NCBI RefSeq assembly: GCF_002727185.1
Contig: NZ_NIZW01000018.1
Coordinates: 62,001 to 126,000, forward strand
Source: Rhodopirellula bahusiensis
Lineage (GTDB): Bacteria > Planctomycetota > Planctomycetia > Pirellulales > Pirellulaceae
Length of the DNA stretch: 64,000 nucleotides
Direction: 5' to 3'
Each line of letters opens with the position of its first letter. Position 1 is the stretch's first letter. Of the stretch, positions 9,591 to 17,915 are shown piece after piece. A program made the translations under genes and the position numbers. Below the pieces are notes generated by a model that saw only the letters and a program-made list of their open reading frames with translations, was not told where the DNA came from and did not search any database.

Positions 9591-10124
9591 GTGGCAACTG
9601 AACACACACCTGAAAAACGATCAGCACTTGATCGCTTCCTAAGCGGCCTCAGTGAGTCGATCTTCCAAACCAAGTTGGGCGTCACGGACGTCCAGTTGAT
9701 CGGTTACGTCAGCGACCTGATGCTTCGATTTGTTCGCATCGATGCCGTTCACAAAATGCGTCGCAATGACGGGCGCCCAGCAACGGAAGTTTTCCAGTTG
9801 TTGTGCGAGGCTGAACGCCGAATCGGGATCGCCAAGCGAGAAGTGCATCGCCACATCGGCGACGTGACTTTGTTTTGGGCCGGGATGTTTCCTGAGTCCG
9901 TGCGTGGCGATGGCAAGGACTCACCGGATCAACTTCTGGACTATTTCCAACACGGTAAACGGTCCTACAAAATCGCATCGACAATTCAAGCCGATGAATC
10001 GCGACCACCATGCGAGTTGCTGGATCGGTTGAGCGACCAGTTTGAACTGTGTGCCTACGGTTTGCGTGAGATCCGCCGAGAGATCGACGACGCGGAACCC
10101 GGTCAGCAATTGCTGCTCTCGTGA
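9591..10124 (+). CDS. Hypothetical cytoplasmic protein
   Basis: The product is 177 residues, charged and mostly helical, with no signal, membrane segment or known motif. A run of conserved-looking helices (SESIFQTKLGVTDVQLIGYV, then LLCEAERRIGIAKREVHRHIGD) suggests a compact helical domain. I place the start at the GTG at 9591, which has AAGGGG about 7 bases upstream; a TTG at 9531 in the same frame would add 20 residues. The coding character is normal for the window. Function unknown. Confidence 0.65.
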   Translation: MATEHTPEKRSALDRFLSGLSESIFQTKLGVTDVQLIGYVSDLMLRFVRIDAVHKMRRNDGRPATEVFQLLCEAERRIGIAKREVHRHIGDVTLFWAGMFPESVRGDGKDSPDQLLDYFQHGKRSYKIASTIQADESRPPCELLDRLSDQFELCAYGLREIRREIDDAEPGQQLLLS

Positions 10125-10145
10125 GCCGTTGCCAAGACGATTGAC

Positions 10146-10171
10146 TGGCTCGATTCTGCAGAGCCAGAATC
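10146..10171 (+). other. Possible RNA pseudoknot or pair of competing hairpins
   Basis: TGGCTC (10146-10151) pairs with GAGCCA (10161-10166). GATTCTG, inside that loop (10152-10158), pairs with CAGAATC (10165-10171). The two stems interlock as an H-type pseudoknot or exclude one another. The element lies 22 bases after the stop of the hypothetical gene and next to the opposite-strand terminator. Confidence 0.35.
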
Positions 10172-10203
10172 AAAAAAGGGTCCGACGATTCTTCGCCGAA
10201 CCC
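10172..10203 (-). terminator. Rho-independent terminator of the AP2-like gene
   Basis: Read on the minus strand, GGGTTCGGCG and CGTCGGACCC form a 10-base stem (two G-U pairs) with a six-base loop, followed by six T residues. It lies about 127 bases past the stop of the AP2-like gene at 10331 and would end that transcript. Confidence 0.75.
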
Positions 10204-10330
10204 AGGTGACTCATTGTCAGAGTTTGAGCGTATCAGCCGATGTGCGTTAGCACCGGTTCCTGCAACGCAATTGGTCTAGCTGCAACGCTCAATCGGTACT
10301 GCTTGAAAAAGTGATCCGTCCTGTCACCAA

Positions 10331-10846
10331 CTATTTCCGGCGAGCTTTGGTTTTGCGACTCTTCCGTTTCAGTTGGCGTTCGCGAACTGCGATCACTTCT
10401 TCTCGGTCGACCGTCTCACGATCCCGAGCGATGCAGGCGAGTTCCCAGGCTTCGTCTTCGCCATATCGGTTGAACGCGAAGCTGATCTTCTGACGTCGTC
10501 CGTCCTCCGTTTTCCACGACGCACAATACGCTTGGTACTCGCAACCGGGATAGCGATTGTCGACTGAATGGGCCAAGTGCACCCCCACCTTGCCGGTGGT
10601 GTTTCGACTGGTCAATTTGTCTTTGGTGGAATTGTTCGCCGGGCCGAGAACCTCCAGCAACGCGGCATGGCTTTGCTTTGCCAACTGCAACGCTTTGCGT
10701 TTTCCGCCGCACATTTTGTCGGAGTAGTACTCGGAATTTCGCACGCCATCGCGACAAACGCGGACCACGTAGCCCTTCGAGTTGTTCTTTTCGACTCGGG
10801 TAATCCCGGGGGCAACCGTGGTTGCGGTGGTGGGTGTCGTTGCCAT
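10331..10846 (-). CDS. AP2/ERF-like DNA-binding protein
   Basis: The 171-residue product has two segments that resemble the AP2 fold, a three-stranded sheet packed on a helix. The first is about residues 14-65 (GITRVEKNNSKGYVVRVCRD, helix KRKALQLAKQSHAAL). The second is about 83-143 (GKVGVHLAHSVDNRYPGCEY, strands ending ISFAFNRYG, helix EDEAWELACIARDRE). The tail from 158 is strongly basic (RQLKRKSRKTKARRK), as expected for DNA contact. Bacterial AP2 domains usually sit in homing endonucleases or integrases; here no nuclease or recombinase motif is present, so it may be a stand-alone regulator or nucleoid protein. It has its own terminator. The family call is by pattern, with moderate confidence. 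Confidence 0.6.
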   Translation of the reverse strand: MATTPTTATTVAPGITRVEKNNSKGYVVRVCRDGVRNSEYYSDKMCGGKRKALQLAKQSHAALLEVLGPANNSTKDKLTSRNTTGKVGVHLAHSVDNRYPGCEYQAYCASWKTEDGRRQKISFAFNRYGEDEAWELACIARDRETVDREEVIAVRERQLKRKSRKTKARRK

Positions 10847-10962
10847 CTTGCTGTTGAATTGTTCTTCTTAGAGGTCATCGGATTGAACGATCATCAATTC
10901 TCACTACGAATTAACCACGTCCTGCGCCCAACTTAGTTCCCTTTTTCAATCTCGCAACTGTT

Positions 10963-11892
10963 TTGAACCAACACATCATTTTGGGACTCTGGCCCATCGC
11001 GGGCGTCACCACGATTGGCGTGACTCGCGAAAACGCGATCGCAACCATTCATGCGGCCATTGATGCTGGCATTCGCCAATTCGATACCGCCTACAGTTAC
11101 GGCCTGCAGGGGGAGGCGGACGAACGCCTGGGGGCGGTCCTAAAAGACCTCGACGGGCCAACTCGCGACGAGATTCAAATCATCGGAAAAGTCGGGCAGC
11201 GATACGGCGAGGATGGTGCCCGAGTGAACGACGGAAATCCCGAGACACTGGTCGTCGACGCGGAAAACTCTTTGCGACGCATCGGAATCAGGTGCTTTGA
11301 CACGTTGATGCTGCACTGCGTCGATGAGGAAGTTCCGATCGAAGCGAGTGCTTGGGCGCTGCAGCGTTTGATGCAACGCGGTATGGCGAAACGAGTGGGG
11401 GTCTGCAACGCCACCCCAGAGCAACGTGCGGCGTTTGCGAGCGTCGTTCCATGTTCCGCGATTCAGTGTCCGCTCAATGGCCTTCAGCAGGAGCCTCTTT
11501 CAAACGAAATCGCAGACGCGAAAGAGCATGACTGCGACGCTTGGGTTTATTGGACGCTGATGAAGGGTTTGCTGGCCGGCAAGATTGAGCGTGACCATGT
11601 CTTCGCCGAAGGTGACAGCCGACCCAACTATCCAATCTTTCAAGGCGCGGCCCGCGAACGAGCCCATGACATCGTCGATCAACTCAAAGTAATCGCAGCC
11701 GACACAGGTCGCTCGGTTGCGAATTTGTCGATCTCTTGGGCGGTCTCGCAACCCGGAGTCACGGCGGCCCTCGTGGGTGCTCATCGCCCCGAACAAATCG
11801 CCGACTTTGCATCCGCAGGCCCTCTGCCCAAAGCGGTGAGGCGGCAGGTCAACGAACTCTTTGCTACTTCCAGCGATTCGCAGGCGGAATGA
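10963..11892 (+). CDS. Aldo/keto reductase family oxidoreductase
   Basis: Members reduce aldehydes and ketones with NADPH in the cytoplasm. The 309-residue product has the family barrel: the Asp and Tyr of the active site in FDTAYSYGLQGEADERLG, the Lys in IIGKVGQRYG, the His in MLHCVDEE, and the C-terminal cofactor loop LVGAHRPEQI. Substrate cannot be told from sequence. The start is a TTG at 10963 with no strong ribosome site. Its last 29 bases overlap the convergent cytochrome gene. Confidence 0.88.
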   Translation: MNQHIILGLWPIAGVTTIGVTRENAIATIHAAIDAGIRQFDTAYSYGLQGEADERLGAVLKDLDGPTRDEIQIIGKVGQRYGEDGARVNDGNPETLVVDAENSLRRIGIRCFDTLMLHCVDEEVPIEASAWALQRLMQRGMAKRVGVCNATPEQRAAFASVVPCSAIQCPLNGLQQEPLSNEIADAKEHDCDAWVYWTLMKGLLAGKIERDHVFAEGDSRPNYPIFQGAARERAHDIVDQLKVIAADTGRSVANLSISWAVSQPGVTAALVGAHRPEQIADFASAGPLPKAVRRQVNELFATSSDSQAE

Positions 11893-13006
11893 AAGCGTCC
11901 AACGGCGCGAGCACGTGACCGTTTGTTTCGGCGGCAAAGCGGAAACCAATCTCGGCGATCGTATCGGCTGCCTGAACCAGTTGCTCACGATTGTTCAGTT
12001 TCAAAGTGACGCCGCTGTAGACCAGCAAAACATCTTCGATGTGTTTTGAAGTGATTTTCTGAGAAACGGATAACAGTCGTTTCGCTGCCCGGTCTGCTCG
12101 CTTTGCCGCGGTGACACCATACTTCGCTTTTTGGGTCGCTTCGGCAGTCGCTCGAAGACTGGCTTCCAAATCCGCGATCATGCCACTGACAAACATGACT
12201 CGCAAACGATCGCGACTGCTTTGGTCGTTGTTCTGACCATCGGAATCGATGAAGTTGTGGCGGATCGTGCCCTGGCTCCACGAAACGAATTCGAAGTCAA
12301 GGCTGCCCGTCGAATGGCCGCCGACGTTGACGAGTTCTTCGTCGGCCGTTGTGTGACAACGCAAGCAGCTTTGTGCAACAAGGTAAACGTTGACGGGATT
12401 TCGCATGCCGGCAGCAACACTTTGTGCCAAACGCAGTTGACGGTGCTCCGGAGTTTCCATCGCTCGTGTGACTTGTTCGCCACCATAGTCATGATGCAGG
12501 TCCAACCACTGCTTGGCGGATCCGTGACATGATTCGCAGCTGACTCCTTCGATCGCATGCACGTTGCCCGAAGCCGTATCAACCTGTTGAGTGTAGTGGC
12601 AATCGACGCACCGACCGTCGTACTTGATGGAACGGATGCCAAGCTTCGAAGCGATTGCTTTCGCTTCTGGACGACGGTGCAGTTCATCGAACGTGCGTTG
12701 GTGAGGCGTCGCCTTCCAAACCTTCACTTCGTTGGCATGGCACTTGACGCAAGTCTCACTGCCCATGGTCAAGTGCGGATCAACGGGCTTTGCCGCGGCA
12801 CCTTCGACACTGGGCGTGTTCACCACCGACGTGATCAACAGGCCTTCCTGGGCAGGCGCCAATTGCAATGGTTCACTCTCCGCTGCATCGTTCTCGGTTG
12901 CCGACATCGAAGAGCGAGGCATCTGCAACAAACCGATGGCGGTCATGGCGAGGACCAGCCCGGTGATCACGGACGCGACTGGAAAGCGATTGATGCAGAG
13001 TGACAT
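11864..13006 (-). CDS. Tetraheme cytochrome c, c554-like
   Basis: The 380-residue protein carries four CxxCH heme sites: CVKCH (C86), CVDCH (C133), CESCH (C157) and CLRCH (C214). Spacing and the intervening His residues (TPHQRTFDELH, HHDYGGEQV) resemble the cytochrome c554 type of multiheme electron carrier. A single N-terminal hydrophobic stretch (residues 10-28) is a signal or membrane anchor, so the hemes lie in the periplasm. I chose the Met at 13006 since the longer frame adds 21 non-signal-like residues. The C-terminal 150 residues have no heme site and look helical. No partner reductase gene is next to it. Confidence 0.85.
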   Translation of the reverse strand: MSLCINRFPVASVITGLVLAMTAIGLLQMPRSSMSATENDAAESEPLQLAPAQEGLLITSVVNTPSVEGAAAKPVDPHLTMGSETCVKCHANEVKVWKATPHQRTFDELHRRPEAKAIASKLGIRSIKYDGRCVDCHYTQQVDTASGNVHAIEGVSCESCHGSAKQWLDLHHDYGGEQVTRAMETPEHRQLRLAQSVAAGMRNPVNVYLVAQSCLRCHTTADEELVNVGGHSTGSLDFEFVSWSQGTIRHNFIDSDGQNNDQSSRDRLRVMFVSGMIADLEASLRATAEATQKAKYGVTAAKRADRAAKRLLSVSQKITSKHIEDVLLVYSGVTLKLNNREQLVQAADTIAEIGFRFAAETNGHVLAPLDAFIPPANRWK

Positions 13007-13358
13007 GCTGACACAATTGAAACAGCGGAAAAACAGTTTTAGCTGTTCAAATTTACGACACGATTGCACGCGGTCTCTTTCGCTTCGACTCGACAGACAT
13101 CATCGGTCAACTGGGGGATGCGATCATGCGGGCTAGCAGGTGTACACCTGATATTGCAGTTGACGCGATTGAAACGGATTGGCTATCGCCCAAGTTGGTT
13201 CTGCTATCGATTGATCGCTTGACGCTTCCGCCGCATGGCGATGCATTTCGTACAGATCGTGAAACAGAAAAGTGACTCGCGAGAGCCATTGGAACGCATC
13301 GAGAAAGATTCTCAGCGACCGCCAATGAGCTTGTGATACACGCGGCAAGGAGGCCGTG
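13007..13358. other. Divergent intergenic region with a short inverted repeat
   Basis: About 350 bases between the cytochrome gene (minus) and the EEP-family gene (plus). An inverted repeat AACAGC/GCTGTT (13021-13026 and 13042-13047) lies 15 bases upstream of the cytochrome start codon, a place where an operator could sit. No gene is supported here. The AAGGAGG at 13347-13353 is the ribosome site of the plus-strand gene. Confidence 0.4.
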
Positions 13359-14510
13359 GTGATCAAACTGTTATGGAAATTGATCTGGGGCGATAAATCC
13401 AAATCGCGGCGACGGTCTCGTCGATCCAGCGGTTCCATCCTGCGCTGGTTCACGCCTGGGATCTCGGTCACCGGAGTCATCGCACTGGTCATCGCTGCGT
13501 TGACCGGACAAGTCAACTTGCCGACCTTGGATTCGCTTCGAGGAAACGAAGAACCGGTCTACGAAGACCCATTGGCCGCATCTTTGACGCCCGAACAAAT
13601 GGCGTCCCGTGGCTACTCCGGGAGAGCACCCATTGGCGAGATTGCACCGGTTAGTTTGGTGACGCCCGTCAGCGGTCGGAATCAGAAGAACGACGCGTCC
13701 ATTCGGCTGGCGACTTTCAACATTCAAGTGTTTGGCAAAAGCAAGTCATCGAAGCCTGAAGTGATGCGTCATCTCGCTCAGGTTTGTTTGTTGTTCGATG
13801 TTGTCGCGATCCAAGAGATCAAAGGTGATCCAGCACTTCCTATCAATGGACTGCTGGACGAAATTGCCAGTTTGGGTGGTCGGTATGACGCGACCGTGAG
13901 CGCTCCCCAAGGCAGAACATCACAAACCGAACGATACGGGTACGTCTGGGACACCGATCGCATTGATCTGATCCCGGAATCTGACTACTTGGTGAGTGAC
14001 GAACTCGATCGGATGCATCGCGCACCGATGGTGGCTAGCTTTCAAACTCGCGTGACTCCCACAGCGACTCGCAAACCATTCCGATTCACATTGCTAAATG
14101 CACACACGGACCCAGACGAAGTCGGATCCCGCATGGGCGACACTCCGAAGAACGAAATGAACGTCTTGGACGATGTTTTTCACAGCGTTCGAATGTACGA
14201 ATACCAAAGCACCGGCGAAGAAGACTTCATCCTGATGGGCGACTTAAATGTCGACACGCAGTGGCTCTTGGAAACGGGACGCATCTCCAACGTGACATCA
14301 CTGGTCGGTGATAAACCCACCAACACATTGCAGACGAAGACCTACGATCACCTGCTGATTGATTCAGCGACGACTCGAGAATTCACCGGACGAGCGGGCG
14401 TGCTGGACCTAAAATCCGCACTTCGCATCACCGAAGAAGAAGCCTTGAAGGTCAGCGATCACATGCCGGTGTGGGCTGAGTTTGGAGTCTACGAAATCCC
14501 GCCTCGCTAA
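13359..14510 (+). CDS. Endonuclease/exonuclease/phosphatase (EEP) family protein, membrane-anchored
   Basis: The DNase I-like fold is shown by FNIQVFG (metal Asn), VAIQEIKGD (catalytic Glu), LLNAHTDPDE, LMGDLNVDTQ (Asp-Asn pair) and the terminal SDHMPVWAEF (catalytic Asp-His). These metal-dependent enzymes cut DNA, RNA or phosphoesters. Residues 1-30 are very basic and a hydrophobic helix follows (ISVTGVIALVIAALTG), so the catalytic domain is probably outside the cytoplasmic membrane. A perfect AAGGAGG lies upstream; its spacing favours the GTG at 13359 over the GTG at 13356. It is transcribed alone, convergent with the next gene. Confidence 0.88.
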   Translation: MIKLLWKLIWGDKSKSRRRSRRSSGSILRWFTPGISVTGVIALVIAALTGQVNLPTLDSLRGNEEPVYEDPLAASLTPEQMASRGYSGRAPIGEIAPVSLVTPVSGRNQKNDASIRLATFNIQVFGKSKSSKPEVMRHLAQVCLLFDVVAIQEIKGDPALPINGLLDEIASLGGRYDATVSAPQGRTSQTERYGYVWDTDRIDLIPESDYLVSDELDRMHRAPMVASFQTRVTPTATRKPFRFTLLNAHTDPDEVGSRMGDTPKNEMNVLDDVFHSVRMYEYQSTGEEDFILMGDLNVDTQWLLETGRISNVTSLVGDKPTNTLQTKTYDHLLIDSATTREFTGRAGVLDLKSALRITEEEALKVSDHMPVWAEFGVYEIPPR

Positions 14511-14550
14511 GTCGTTCGCGTTTTTCGATGGCTCGCTAGCTTGGATTGCC

Positions 14551-16329
14551 TCAGACGGGCGATGGTTCTTCAAACATCCGAACATCTTGGACCGGATAGG
14601 AAAAGCGACCATAGGTCATGTCGTAGATCTCCCACTTTTGATGCCCTTCGTCGTGCAAGACGGACTTGAGCACCCGTTCCGTTAGCAGAACGACATCACG
14701 CCACTCGTTGCTATCCAGTGTTACCAAACCTGAACTGCGTTTCTCAGCCAGATCGGCGGCGTTCTCCAAGTGCTTCGCGAGCAACTTCGGTGCTTTAACA
14801 GATTCATACATGGACAAGGTTGCCTGTTCGTTGGCACCACCGATTTGAAGGTCGGGATACGAGTCGTCGACACTCACCAAACAGTGCCCGTCCTCCAGCA
14901 CGCTGATCATCCGCAGACGAACTTGCCCGTCAAGCTCATCCGTCATGCCTAGAACCAGATTCTGACACCCGACCTGGATCGTAGCTTGGCATGCCGCATC
15001 GCCGCGACCAATTTCCACCAACAACGGTTCTTCGAAATCAGCTTTTTGCCAAAGCAGGTTGTGCTCCATCGCCTCGGGTGATGCTTGTGCGTTGGCAGGC
15101 ACGCTCAATCGAGGATCCAAATACTTGCGAGAATAGCTGGCGTTCTTATTCAGCGTTTCTTGCAACGCGTCTTGTCGAACTCCAGTCGTTGTGTACTGAT
15201 CCGCGTCGACATCCGTGCCGCTGGACTTCTTCGCTCGCTTTTGCTTTTTCGAAGGCTTTGCATTCTTCGCTCGACCTTTCTTTGGCAGGATTAAATCGTC
15301 CAGTGATCCTGGCGACAACACCATGCTGCGTTTGGTCTTTATGCTCCCGCGAATCCCCAACCAAGTGGCCATTCCGGCACAAGCCGCGATGAAACCGGCG
15401 GCCTGCATCGTCCACATCGATTGAGCTTGCCCCAATCCACCGAGAACAAATGCCAACCCGTATGCGGCGGCCAAACTGAATCCACCGACGAAGAACGCCA
15501 GCATCCATGTGACTCGGTTGCCACGACCGGACCGCAATGGAATCCCGAACACACCGACAATCGCGGCGACGGGACAGAATAGGATCCAAAGCCCCCAACC
15601 AGCCGAACTGCAAAGCAACCATCCGATGGTCATCGAAAAGGCGGACGCACCGATCCAAATGCTGGCGTTTGAAACGGATTCGGTTTGAGAGATGGGGTGC
15701 AAAGAGTACTGATCCATTTCAGCTGACTTCACAAACGGCTCTGGTAGTTCGACACCCAGGTAGTCACCTGATTTGGCAATCCACTTCGATGTTGGATCTT
15801 CCGTGACGAAAGCTGTCAACGTTCCGGTTGTTTTGACTTCTTCTAAAGCCAAGGCAGCTATGTCGCGACCGGGCGAGAGTTTGAGCGGTTGTGGCATTGA
15901 AGCGCCGACAAAGTCCCGCGGAATGACTTCGCCGCGCACCATCTGGTCAATTAGCTTCTTGGACCTTGGGTGCTTCAGTGTTTTCGAGATGGTCGACTTG
16001 GCCATCGCAACTTTGTCACCCGACATCCAAGCTCGCATCCCCGTGCCGACAGGCAACGCTTGAGCCGCATTGGGATCGGGTGCCAACATGGCGAAGTCCA
16101 TCTCTTCGGATGGCTCTGCAATTGTCGCGTCAGTCAGCCGAACGACCGACGACTCGCCAATTCCGTTTTGAACCAGCTCCGCACAAGTCATTTCGACGGG
16201 AGTTTGTTCCGACGACAATGCCCGATGAAGCTTGGGAACGGCGACAAGGGTTCCGCAAAAGAGACCGGCCGAAAACAAAACGCTGCCGACTGCTGCACGT
16301 CGAGTGTTACGTCGTTTTGAGGAGGGCAT
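14551..16329 (-). CDS. Polytopic membrane protein, function unknown
   Basis: The 592-residue product starts with a signal-like helix (residues 13-32), has a soluble domain to about 225, then a cluster of about four membrane helices (AFSMTIGWLLCSSAGWGLWI, LWILFCPVAAIVGVFGI, WMLAFFVGGFSLAAAYGLAF, MQAAGFIAACAGMATWLG), and a Lys-rich linker (KKGRAKNAKPSKKQKRAKK) before a cytoplasmic C-terminal domain. No family is recognised. The middle of the N-terminal domain mentions no catalytic motif. It ends 40 bases from the convergent EEP gene and starts opposite the symporter gene. Confidence 0.75.
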   Translation of the reverse strand: MPSSKRRNTRRAAVGSVLFSAGLFCGTLVAVPKLHRALSSEQTPVEMTCAELVQNGIGESSVVRLTDATIAEPSEEMDFAMLAPDPNAAQALPVGTGMRAWMSGDKVAMAKSTISKTLKHPRSKKLIDQMVRGEVIPRDFVGASMPQPLKLSPGRDIAALALEEVKTTGTLTAFVTEDPTSKWIAKSGDYLGVELPEPFVKSAEMDQYSLHPISQTESVSNASIWIGASAFSMTIGWLLCSSAGWGLWILFCPVAAIVGVFGIPLRSGRGNRVTWMLAFFVGGFSLAAAYGLAFVLGGLGQAQSMWTMQAAGFIAACAGMATWLGIRGSIKTKRSMVLSPGSLDDLILPKKGRAKNAKPSKKQKRAKKSSGTDVDADQYTTTGVRQDALQETLNKNASYSRKYLDPRLSVPANAQASPEAMEHNLLWQKADFEEPLLVEIGRGDAACQATIQVGCQNLVLGMTDELDGQVRLRMISVLEDGHCLVSVDDSYPDLQIGGANEQATLSMYESVKAPKLLAKHLENAADLAEKRSSGLVTLDSNEWRDVVLLTERVLKSVLHDEGHQKWEIYDMTYGRFSYPVQDVRMFEEPSPV

Positions 16330-16522
16330 CCGAGACTACTCGTTGATTGGGCTGAGGCGTGGCCAATGGCCAAAAGAAATACAGGAGGGTGGGGAACGAA
16401 CCATTCCATCCAAAACTTAGGTCGCTCTCATTGGCAGCGCCGTGCGAGCTCGGAAAGAAACCGCTATTTTGTGACGCTGTAGACAGCCAAACCCGCGTGA
16501 TGAACGCCCCCAAGGAACAAGC

Positions 16523-17794
16523 ATGACGGAATCACCCAAGCACAATCAGTCACTGACGTATTGGATTGCGGGTGCGATTGTGGCGGCGATCGCAGTTGCA
16601 CTGACTGCTCCGAATATCGCGGTGCACTTCGAAATCGGTGGCGAACTGTTCCTTCGGGCGCTCAAGATGATTGTGGTGCCCTTGGTGTTCACTTCCGTGT
16701 TGTGTGGAGTTTTGGGGTTGGGCGATGTCCGGCAACTAGGCCGTCCGGGCGCGACCGCGGTGGGGTACTACCTGTGCACGACCGTCTTGGCCGTGGTCAT
16801 TGGATTGGTCGTGGTCAATGTCATCCGCCCGGGAGTCGGAACGGTCGATCCTGCCGTTCTCGAAAAGTTTGCTGAGAGCGCCGAACTTCCAAACGGTCAA
16901 ACAGAGGCACCCGGCATGGGCGTTGTGCTCGAGAATCTTGCGTTGATGCTGATCACGGACAACTTGTTCGCTGCCGCAGCCGACACTCAGTTGTTGCCGA
17001 TCATCGTGTTCACAATCGCAATCGGGGCGCTGATGACAACCATGATGGATCGCGTTCGGTCGATCGCCACTTTGGTCACCGAAGCCAATGATTTGCTGCT
17101 GCGGTTTGTCATGGCTTTGATGAAGCTCGCACCGATCGGGATTTTCTGCCTGGTGGCTGCAAGATTCGGAAAAGCTCAAGCCGACGGTCGCTTCTTTGAA
17201 GAAATCAGCCAGATCGGTTGGTACTTCGCCGCGGTGGTGATCGGCTTGGCCATCCACGGCTTCGTTATCCTTCCGACAATTTACTATCTGGTTACCAAGA
17301 AAAATCCCTATCACTACATGGCGGCGATGAGTCAAGCGTTGCTGACAGCGTTCTCAACCGCCAGCTCATCGGCGACGTTGCCGGTCACACTGGAGTGCGC
17401 TGAATCCGCTGGCGTTTCAAAGCGTTCCACTGAATTCGTGATCCCATTGGGAGCGACGATCAACATGGATGGCACCGCGTTGTACGAAGCTGCCGCGGCC
17501 ATTTTTATCGCCCAAGCCATCGGCTTCGACCTGACACTTTCAGACCAATTGATCGTGGCGGTCACCGCGACGCTGGCCGCAATCGGAGCCGCGGGAATAC
17601 CGGAGGCGGGGCTGGTCACGATGCTGATTGTCCTGGGAGCTGTCGGATTGCCTTTGGAATACCTTGGCCTGATCCTCGCGGTGGATTGGTTGCTCGATCG
17701 ATTCCGAACCGCGGTCAACGTTTTGGGCGACAGCATCGGTGCGGCGGTCGTGGGCACGACGATCCCAGACCCCGAACCATCGAGAACTTCATAG
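16523..17794 (+). CDS. Dicarboxylate/amino acid:cation symporter (DAACS family)
   Basis: It takes up dicarboxylates or acidic amino acids with Na+ or H+ across the inner membrane. The 423-residue protein has about eight membrane helices and the family's two re-entrant signatures: the Ser-rich AFSTASSSATLPVTLECAE and the substrate/cation motif GATINMDGTALYE. Helix 1 begins at residue 11. Length equals GltP/DctA-type carriers. Substrate is undetermined. It starts about 190 bases from the divergent membrane-protein gene and stands on its own before the NfeD genes. Confidence 0.93.
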   Translation: MTESPKHNQSLTYWIAGAIVAAIAVALTAPNIAVHFEIGGELFLRALKMIVVPLVFTSVLCGVLGLGDVRQLGRPGATAVGYYLCTTVLAVVIGLVVVNVIRPGVGTVDPAVLEKFAESAELPNGQTEAPGMGVVLENLALMLITDNLFAAAADTQLLPIIVFTIAIGALMTTMMDRVRSIATLVTEANDLLLRFVMALMKLAPIGIFCLVAARFGKAQADGRFFEEISQIGWYFAAVVIGLAIHGFVILPTIYYLVTKKNPYHYMAAMSQALLTAFSTASSSATLPVTLECAESAGVSKRSTEFVIPLGATINMDGTALYEAAAAIFIAQAIGFDLTLSDQLIVAVTATLAAIGAAGIPEAGLVTMLIVLGAVGLPLEYLGLILAVDWLLDRFRTAVNVLGDSIGAAVVGTTIPDPEPSRTS

Positions 17795-17915
17795 AAAGCG
17801 ATCCGCCTTTGCTCGCGAGAGCACTGGAACATCGGATCTTCATCCTGGCCTCATAAACGCTGGCGAATTGGATCCGTCATGTTCTTTTGCCTTCCATCCG
17901 CCGTATAATCGTTGC

